A program made the translations under genes and the position numbers. From assembly GCA_019454165.1 (NCBI GenBank), contig CP075367.1, positions 1,776,805 to 1,840,804 on the forward strand: a stretch of 64,000 nucleotides of DNA, given 5' to 3'. This document shows, in pieces, positions 58,151 through 64,000 of the stretch; positions within the stretch are counted from its first letter, which is position 1, and every line of letters begins with the position of its first letter. Under the pieces are notes generated by a model. It did no database searches and was not told the DNA's origin. It worked only from the letters and a program-made list of their open reading frames with translations. The stretch is from Anaerolineales bacterium. GTDB taxonomy: Bacteria; Chloroflexota; Anaerolineae; Anaerolineales; UBA11579.

Positions 58151-59092
58151 TTAGAAGAACGCGCCTGAGCGCATGATCTGCAGTGCGGCTGGCCCCAACA
58201 AAATGATCATGATCGTGGGAAAGATAAGGAAAGCCATCGGCAGCAGCATCTTCACCGGGGCCTTTTGAGCGTTCTCTTCAGCGCGCTGGCGGCGCTTGAT
58301 GCGCATGGAGTCCGACTGTACTCGCAACACACGCGCCATGCTGACACCCAGCTGTTCGCTTTGGATCACCGCCGCCACAAACGTATTGATCTCATCCACG
58401 CCCAAGCGGGCCGACATATCCCGCAATGCTTCGCGGCGGAGCTTGCCCAGCTGGATCTCTTGCAATACGCGGGCAAAAGCACGCGCCAGGTCGTTGTCCC
58501 ACTTCTCCACCACTTTGCGCATGGCCGCATCAAACCCAAGGCCGGCCTCCACACAGATGGTGAGCAGATCCATCGCATCGGGCATCGCCTTGGTTACTTC
58601 GGTTTGGCGGCGACGCACGCTCCGGTTCAGCAGCATATTGGGAAGGAAGAAGCCAATAAAGATCGAGCCGCCAATGATCAACATCGAAGTCAGCGCAAAG
58701 GGCGAGGTTGTCGGCGATAGTGAGAACACAAAGAACATCAAGGCGCCCAGCCCCAGGCCAAACACCAGACGGGATGCCAGGAACACCGTAGGTTCCAGCC
58801 AACGCGGGGTGCCGGCCATATCCAGCTGGCGGCGAGTCTCAGTGATCGCGTTTTGCGGAGTAAAGCGCTGCGCCAGCTCGCCAAAACGCTGGGCAGCCGG
58901 GTAGACCACACGCTCCATGAACGGCTGGGATAGCTCAATCTCTTCCAGGCTGGTGATCTCGCCGCGCTCTGCGTACTCAGCCAGTCGGCGAGACAGCGTA
59001 TCCCCACCCCGGCTCTCGCGCAGCCCTAACACCACCAAGGCGATCGCCCCGGCGATGACAATGAACAATAAGAGAAGCGCGATCCACATCAT
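58151..59092 (-). CDS. tadC: Tad pilus inner-membrane platform protein TadC
   Basis: 313 residues of the T2SF/TadC family; helices at both ends and the central region LLTICVEAGLGFDAAMRKVV, VLQEIQLGKLRREALRDMS and EQLGVSMARVLRVQSDSMR. Assembles Flp pilins with TadB. Two bases after tadB. Confidence 0.94.
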   Translation of the reverse strand: MMWIALLLLFIVIAGAIALVVLGLRESRGGDTLSRRLAEYAERGEITSLEEIELSQPFMERVVYPAAQRFGELAQRFTPQNAITETRRQLDMAGTPRWLEPTVFLASRLVFGLGLGALMFFVFSLSPTTSPFALTSMLIIGGSIFIGFFLPNMLLNRSVRRRQTEVTKAMPDAMDLLTICVEAGLGFDAAMRKVVEKWDNDLARAFARVLQEIQLGKLRREALRDMSARLGVDEINTFVAAVIQSEQLGVSMARVLRVQSDSMRIKRRQRAEENAQKAPVKMLLPMAFLIFPTIMIILLGPAALQIMRSGAFF

Positions 59093-59094
59093 GG

Positions 59095-60063
59095 CTAGAT
59101 CTCTACCGTGCCAACTTTATCCAACACAAAATATCCGATCACCAGCATGACGCCTGATATGCCCAGCAATACATAGCCGCACAACACCGGCTCCTGGAAG
59201 AACTCCATCATGTACTCACGGTTGAGTCCCCACAACGCCAACCCCAGGGCCACAGGCATCAACGCCAGAAAACGGCCAGAGTACTTGACCTGCGCAGTGA
59301 TCGCGCGCATCTCACCCTGAATGCGAATGCGCTCGCGCACCGTGTGCGAAATGGTGTCGAGGATCTCAGCCAGGTTTCCACCCACTTCACGCTGAATGTT
59401 GATGGCAGTGATCGCCAGGTCCAGATCTTCGCTGGCGATACGGCGCTGTAGGTTTTCCAACGCAGTCTCCATCGAAACACCCAGCTGCATCTCCTGCACC
59501 ACGCGACGGAATTCATCACTGATCGGCGAGGGCAGTTCGCGGCTCACCGCCTCCATCGCCTGCAGGGCGGAGAAGCCCGTGCGCAAACCATTGACCATCA
59601 GGTTCAGCATATCCGGCAGCTGGTCATTGAACTTCTGCAGGCGCTTGGACTGTTGGAAACCAACAAAGATGCGCGGAATGAACAGGCCAAAGATCAGGCC
59701 GACAATTGCAAAGAACCACGAGCCGTCAAAGAAAAAGAACGAGAACAACGCCGTAAAAACGCTGGAGAACATCATCAGAATGATGTACTCGCCAGATTTG
59801 AGTTTGATATCTGCCCGCGCAAGCTCCCGCGAGATGTTGTCGCCAAAGCTGGTGGTAGCGACCCGCTCGTTGACCCAATTTGTCAGCGCCGAGTTCTTGC
59901 CCTGGCCAAGCTCAGCCTGCTCCAGCTTGACTTCCTTCTCGGCCAGGTAGCCTTCCAGACGCCGGTCAACCAGAGAGCGTTCGCTGCGCAGCGTGACCAC
60001 CAGGCCAACGATGAACAGGATCACCGCAATTGCAATTCCAGACCAAAGGATCCAAACAGGCAT
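59095..60063 (-). CDS. tadB: Tad pilus inner-membrane platform protein TadB
   Basis: 322 residues, T2SF-type: N-terminal helix, QLPDMLNLMVNGLRTGFSAL, VVQEMQLGVSMETAL and REVGGNLAEILDTISHTVRER, two C-terminal helices. Partner of TadC. Three bases after cpaF. Confidence 0.94.
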   Translation of the reverse strand: MPVWILWSGIAIAVILFIVGLVVTLRSERSLVDRRLEGYLAEKEVKLEQAELGQGKNSALTNWVNERVATTSFGDNISRELARADIKLKSGEYIILMMFSSVFTALFSFFFFDGSWFFAIVGLIFGLFIPRIFVGFQQSKRLQKFNDQLPDMLNLMVNGLRTGFSALQAMEAVSRELPSPISDEFRRVVQEMQLGVSMETALENLQRRIASEDLDLAITAINIQREVGGNLAEILDTISHTVRERIRIQGEMRAITAQVKYSGRFLALMPVALGLALWGLNREYMMEFFQEPVLCGYVLLGISGVMLVIGYFVLDKVGTVEI

Positions 60064-60066
60064 GGC

Positions 60067-61506
60067 TTAATACCGTGGGCGCTGGCCGATACCAAAAATG
60101 CTGGGCGGCAGATGAATGCCCGCATCTTCGACCCGGCTTAGGAAGTTGGGGCGCAGACCCGTGGAGCGCAGCTGGCCGATCACTTTGCCATCTTCATATC
60201 CGCTCTGCTCAAATTGGAAGATGTCGGTAAGCGTGATCACGTCACCTTCCATGCCTACCACCTCAGTGATATTGACCACCTTGCGGGAGCCGTCACGCTG
60301 GCGGTCCACCTGCACCACCAGATCAATAGCGGAGGCGATCTGTTCACGGATCGCCCGCACCGGCAGGTCATAGCCTGCCATCAAGGTCATGGTCTCCAGG
60401 CGGGCCAGGGTATCGCGCGGGCTGTTGGCATGCGCCGTGGTCATCGAGCCGTCATGGCCGGTGTTCATCGCCTGGAGCATGTCCAGCGCCTCACCGGCGC
60501 GAATTTCACCCACAATGATGCGGTCAGGGCGCATACGCAGGGCGTTCACCACCAGTTGCTGTGCATTAATTTCGCCCTTACCCTCAATATTGGCGGGGCG
60601 AGTTTCCAACGTCACAACATGCTCTTGACGCAGCTGCAACTCAGCCGCATTTTCAATCGTGACAATACGCTGGTCACTGGGAATGAAACTGGAAAGCACG
60701 TTGAGCAAGGTGGTTTTGCCGGAGCCGGTACCACCCGAGATCACCACATTGAGGTTGGCCTCCACACACGCCTTCAAGAACAAGACTGATTCAGTCGTTA
60801 GCGAGCCAAATTCGATCAGCTGCTCAACCGTGATGGGATCCTTCGAAAACATACGGATGGTCAACGTTGGCCCCACCAGCGAGATCGGCGGGATGACCGC
60901 ATTCACGCGTGAGCCGTCCGGCAGACGCGCATCCACATAGGGGCTGGCTTCGTCGACGCGGCGGCCAAGCGGAGCCACAATGCGGTCAATGATGCGCATG
61001 ACATGCTCATCACTCTCGAAAGAGATCGGCGTGCGGTGCAGTTTGCCGCCGCGCTCCACATATACGTTCTTGTAACCATTCACCATGATTTCGGTGACGC
61101 TGCGGTCATCCAACAACGGCTGCAACGGGCCGAAACCCAGGATCTCGGCGACGATCTGCTCGAACAGGCGCTGGCGCTCAGGGCGGGAGAGTACCGTGTT
61201 CTCTTCGAGCAGGATCTGCTCGAAGAGCTCCTGAATGGTGCGGCGCACCTCGTCTTTCTTGATGTCAAGCGTGGGATCGAGCTCGGCCAGCAGACGGTTC
61301 TGCACGCGGGTCTTGAGGTCCATATAACCACCGCGGCCGCCAGCAGCCGCAGGCTGGTTTATGCGGCGAGCGCGCAGGTTGCTCGGGCGCGCCTGGTTGT
61401 TGCCCAGCTCGCCCGTGGGGTCTTTCCGTTCAGGTTGTGCAGCAGGGGCTTGGCGCTGAGCTTCCTCAGCAGATTGGCCACGCTCCAAACGTCTCATCAG
61501 GGACAT
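60067..61506 (-). CDS. cpaF: Tad pilus assembly ATPase CpaF/TadA
   Basis: 479-residue cytosolic hexameric secretion ATPase. N-terminal charged region, then core: [15 protein letters not shown], Walker [35 protein letters not shown], and the late [16 protein letters not shown]. Powers pilin assembly. Its C-terminal ~60 residues after [15 protein letters not shown] are usual for the family. Starts 14 bases after cpaE. Confidence 0.96.
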   Translation of the reverse strand: MSLMRRLERGQSAEEAQRQAPAAQPERKDPTGELGNNQARPSNLRARRINQPAAAGGRGGYMDLKTRVQNRLLAELDPTLDIKKDEVRRTIQELFEQILLEENTVLSRPERQRLFEQIVAEILGFGPLQPLLDDRSVTEIMVNGYKNVYVERGGKLHRTPISFESDEHVMRIIDRIVAPLGRRVDEASPYVDARLPDGSRVNAVIPPISLVGPTLTIRMFSKDPITVEQLIEFGSLTTESVLFLKACVEANLNVVISGGTGSGKTTLLNVLSSFIPSDQRIVTIENAAELQLRQEHVVTLETRPANIEGKGEINAQQLVVNALRMRPDRIIVGEIRAGEALDMLQAMNTGHDGSMTTAHANSPRDTLARLETMTLMAGYDLPVRAIREQIASAIDLVVQVDRQRDGSRKVVNITEVVGMEGDVITLTDIFQFEQSGYEDGKVIGQLRSTGLRPNFLSRVEDAGIHLPPSIFGIGQRPRY

Positions 61507-61520
61507 ACTTCAGTCTCCAA

Positions 61521-62750
61521 CTAGCCCACTTCCAACTGGCTAGGCACTTGCGCTTTCAACTTCGCAACCAGCATGCTGGCCAGATCCGTTATGGCCTTAG
61601 CCACAGGCGTGCTGCTGTTACGCAACACAAAGGGCTCGCCTCGATCCATTGCCGGCACTACGATCTTCTCTTCCAAGGGGATGACCGCAGCAACTTCCTT
61701 CTTGAAGTTGTCGCGCACACGCTCTGCAGTGATGCTGCGGCGTTTATCGAAACGATTCATCACCAGAACGATCTGATCCTTTGAGATGCCTAACCCTTCA
61801 GCCAGGTCCAAAAAGAGGCGCGCATTCTTGATCGATGGAATGTCTTGCGTGATCAGCAGCACGACCATGCTGGCCGCGTCCAGAGCCGCCAACGTGAGGT
61901 CGTTCAGCGTGGAGCCGGTATCCACCAGCACATACGGGTACATGCGGCTGAGGTAGTTCACCACTGCGCCGAATTGCTCGCCGCTCACAGAGTCAGCCTG
62001 CTCCGGGCGCATGGGCGCCGCCAGAATGTGCACGCCGGAGCTTTCATGGCGCACCAGCACTTCGCTCACCACCTCGCGGTCCAATTCATCCGTGCGCGGC
62101 GCCAGGTCGGCAACGTTATTGCGGCCCTGCTCATTAAAAAAGAACGACAGATCGCCAAACTGCAGGTTGCCGTCTACCGCCACCACGGTCTGGCCCTGCT
62201 GGCGCATGCTGACCGCCAAATTGGCGGTCAGCGTGGTCTTGCCGGTGCCGCCCTTCGGGCTGAATACGGTGATGACGTGACCCTGGTCGCCGGGCAGCAA
62301 CGTACCGCTGCCGCTCCCACTGCCCGCCTGGCCGCCGAAGCCGCTCGAGGCCAGCTTCTCCCGCTCATTCCATGCCACGCGCCCGGCGCGGCGGATAGCC
62401 GCGGTCAGCTCATCTACATCAATAGGCTTGGTGAGGAAGTCACGCGCCCCCGCCAGCATGGCGCGGCGCATGTAGTTGGAATCGCCCTGCACAGACAGGA
62501 TCACGATCTGCGTATGCGGCACTTTTTTGCGAATGGCTTCGGTGGCGCTGATGCCGTCCATGTCCGGCATGTTGATATCCATCAGCACAACATCCGGCTG
62601 GGTTTCAATGGCCAGGTCAACACCCTCCAGGCCATTGCGCGAGGCGCCCACCACTTCGATCTGAGCATCGAACTGTAAGAGCTTGCGAATGTTCTCGCGT
62701 GTCTCGGCGATATCATCCACAATAAGGACGCGTATTTTTTCTTCAGCCAT
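61521..62750 (-). CDS. cpaE: Tad pilus localisation protein CpaE/TadZ (receiver + MinD-like ATPase)
   Basis: 409 residues. Residues ~1-120 are a response-regulator receiver (VDDIAETRENI, VVLMDINMPDMDG with the phospho-acceptor Asp, and TKPID Lys), residues ~155-409 are a MinD-like ATPase with VFSPKGGTGKTTLTANL (deviant Walker A) and VLVDTGSTLNDLTL. Positions the pilus machine at the pole in other bacteria. A true conserved receiver Asp suggests it may be phosphorylated, but no kinase is nearby. Confidence 0.93.
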   Translation of the reverse strand: MAEEKIRVLIVDDIAETRENIRKLLQFDAQIEVVGASRNGLEGVDLAIETQPDVVLMDINMPDMDGISATEAIRKKVPHTQIVILSVQGDSNYMRRAMLAGARDFLTKPIDVDELTAAIRRAGRVAWNEREKLASSGFGGQAGSGSGSGTLLPGDQGHVITVFSPKGGTGKTTLTANLAVSMRQQGQTVVAVDGNLQFGDLSFFFNEQGRNNVADLAPRTDELDREVVSEVLVRHESSGVHILAAPMRPEQADSVSGEQFGAVVNYLSRMYPYVLVDTGSTLNDLTLAALDAASMVVLLITQDIPSIKNARLFLDLAEGLGISKDQIVLVMNRFDKRRSITAERVRDNFKKEVAAVIPLEEKIVVPAMDRGEPFVLRNSSTPVAKAITDLASMLVAKLKAQVPSQLEVG

Positions 62751-62780
62751 CCTTGTGTTAACCGTTGCTCTCTGCCAGGC

Positions 62781-63932
62781 TTACGGCTGTGCTGGCAGGG
62801 TCTGTTGTTGTTGGTCCTGTTGCGAAGGCGAGATCAGCTGGTCGATACGCGGAGTCAAGCCAAACGGCAGCTTGGACGGCACCGGGATGTTGTAGTTGTT
62901 CAACAGGAACTCGAGCGTCACTGCCTCTGTGCTGATCAGGCTGTCGTCACCCGTAGCGCGCAGCGCCAGGTTAAGCTGGGCGCCAGTGTAGATTAGATAG
63001 TTCAGCGTCACAGCATCTTGCGGAGTTACGATCAGCGTGATGATGTCAGGCGGGTTAACTGGAGCCGGCACCTGCACTTCGGCGCCAGTGTTCGGGTCGA
63101 TCGTGGTCGTGGTGGCCTGCTCAACTTCATTGCCGGCGCTGTCCGCGTACAAGTGGTTGCCTACATGCAGCACCACGATGTCTTGCAACAAAGTCTGGCT
63201 CACCAAGCGCGGGCGCTGCACCTCAGACGGCACCGCGTAGAACGGCTGGCCGGTCTGCTCATCCACAAAGCCATTGCCTAATTGTGCACTCGGGCCGCCA
63301 TTGACCACCTGCGCCGTGAGCACGTTCATTAGCTCATTCGTATCCACACTGGAGCTGGCCTGATCGCCGGTATTCTGTCCACCGGTCACCAGCGTGTTGC
63401 CTGGCTCAATAATGCCGGCCGTATTGTTAGGCGTCTGGGTCTGGAAGCCCTGGTCTATGTCGATCAGCAGCAACGTGGCGATCACATTCACATGGTCACC
63501 AGCGCGCAGGCCGTAGGCCAGGCTGGAGAAGCGGTCGATCGGGATCGGGAAGGCCACCATGCCCGCGGGGATGAGTAGCGCGGTATCAGACCCACCGGCC
63601 TCCATCACCTCATTGTCTTCCGCCAGCATGCTGGCGTTGAGCGGCGTGCCGGGCGTCAGGTCATAGCGGGACCGGCGGCCGGCCACATCCGTGATGCTGG
63701 TGAACATGCCTTCGATCGTCTGGTCGGCCGGGTACGCAAGCAGCCCCAGGTGCTCCGCCGTGATCAACGCACCACGGGCGATGGGCTGCACAACGATGAC
63801 AATGTCCACCGTGCTGGCAGGCTGCTCCTGAGCGCCGCCGTTGGCGGTATCCAAATTGAGCACCGCATACAGAGCCACCAAAGCCAAAATGACCAAAATG
63901 GCCAGCACGATCAACAGTCTTCCTACACGCAT
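62781..63932 (-). CDS. cpaB: Tad pilus assembly protein CpaB/RcpC (SAF domain)
   Basis: 383 residues. N-terminal membrane helix (LLIVLAILVILALVALYAVL), then an extracytoplasmic SAF-type region: VVVQPIARGALITAEHLG, RYDLTPGTPLNASML, PIDRFSSLAYGLRAGDHVNV, and a low-complexity Gln-rich end. In diderms it works with the RcpA secretin; no secretin gene is seen here, in keeping with a cell lacking an outer membrane. AAAGGG lies about eight bases before the ATG. It heads the visible tad gene block; 30 bases separate it from cpaE. Confidence 0.9.
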   Translation of the reverse strand: MRVGRLLIVLAILVILALVALYAVLNLDTANGGAQEQPASTVDIVIVVQPIARGALITAEHLGLLAYPADQTIEGMFTSITDVAGRRSRYDLTPGTPLNASMLAEDNEVMEAGGSDTALLIPAGMVAFPIPIDRFSSLAYGLRAGDHVNVIATLLLIDIDQGFQTQTPNNTAGIIEPGNTLVTGGQNTGDQASSSVDTNELMNVLTAQVVNGGPSAQLGNGFVDEQTGQPFYAVPSEVQRPRLVSQTLLQDIVVLHVGNHLYADSAGNEVEQATTTTIDPNTGAEVQVPAPVNPPDIITLIVTPQDAVTLNYLIYTGAQLNLALRATGDDSLISTEAVTLEFLLNNYNIPVPSKLPFGLTPRIDQLISPSQQDQQQQTLPAQP

Positions 63933-64000
63933 AGTTGAACCCTTTCGCCGCCTTAAATGAGCCCGAGGCCCGGCGCAGAAGTAGTCTACATGATATCAAG

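Noticed and set aside
1-64000. CRISPR arrays, insertion sequences, prophage genes
   Set aside because: No spaced direct repeats, transposase or integrase motifs, or phage structural genes were seen.

Overview
The window looks like a chromosomal contig from a high-GC member of the Chloroflexota, most likely an Anaerolineae-type bacterium. This is inferred from gene content: an mre/min/rod wall cluster in one block, lipoproteins with Thr/Pro-rich linkers, a Tad pilus without a secretin, a Glx-type glmS, CsoR/CopA copper handling, and families of YfhO-like membrane proteins. No rRNA, phage, insertion sequence or CRISPR array was seen. Nearly all of the window is coding.

Layout. 1-1.6 kb: end of azlC, azlD and a QW-repeat protein. 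1.75-4.2 kb: glmS with a long, strongly structured leader that carries the sequence landmarks of a glmS self-cleaving ribozyme, divergent from mreB. 4.2-13.3 kb: mreBCD, the PBP2 gene mrdA, minCDE, rodA and gltX, i.e. cell shape and division-site placement. 13.4-14.5 kb: an AT-rich lipoprotein gene. 14.6-24.4 kb: an RbsABC-like import operon (permease, binding lipoprotein, double ATPase, second permease) whose second permease is fused in one reading frame to a cytosolic amidohydrolase; a bicupin and a degenerate SDR follow, and a separate paralogous amidohydrolase is divergently transcribed. 24.4-33.3 kb: a seven-gene catabolic operon (M24 hydrolase, bicupin, 3-hydroxyisobutyrate-dehydrogenase-like enzyme, E1alpha, E1beta and E2 of a 2-oxoacid/acetoin-type dehydrogenase, aldehyde dehydrogenase) beside a divergent XRE-cupin regulator. 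Together these two blocks look like uptake and stepwise oxidation of an unidentified nitrogen-containing or heterocyclic small molecule; the substrate cannot be read from the sequence.

33.4-43.6 kb: tRNA-Gln(CUG), then six large GT-C/YfhO-like membrane proteins, four of which form a duplicated pair (A-B-A'-B'). 43.7-49.9 kb: housekeeping and redox genes (zinc-ribbon coiled-coil protein, YggU, YggT, YggS, PgeF, a glutaredoxin-DUF2085 fusion, TlpA, CcdA, an L,D-transpeptidase). 50-53 kb: csoR-copZ-copA. 53-56 kb: HAD hydrolase, TlpA-like lipoprotein and a small pterin/folate operon (SDR-folB-folK). 56-64 kb: Flp pilin, folE, hpf, comF and the tad genes tadC, tadB, cpaF, cpaE, cpaB.

A recurrent feature is a -10 hexamer of TAnAAT type (TACTAT in one case) placed only 5-7 bases before the start codon at seven or eight operon heads, which predicts leaderless mRNAs. 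Other notable points are the permease-amidohydrolase fusion, an E2 gene that appears to start at CTG, and a perfect 16-base palindrome over the -10 box of the import operon.
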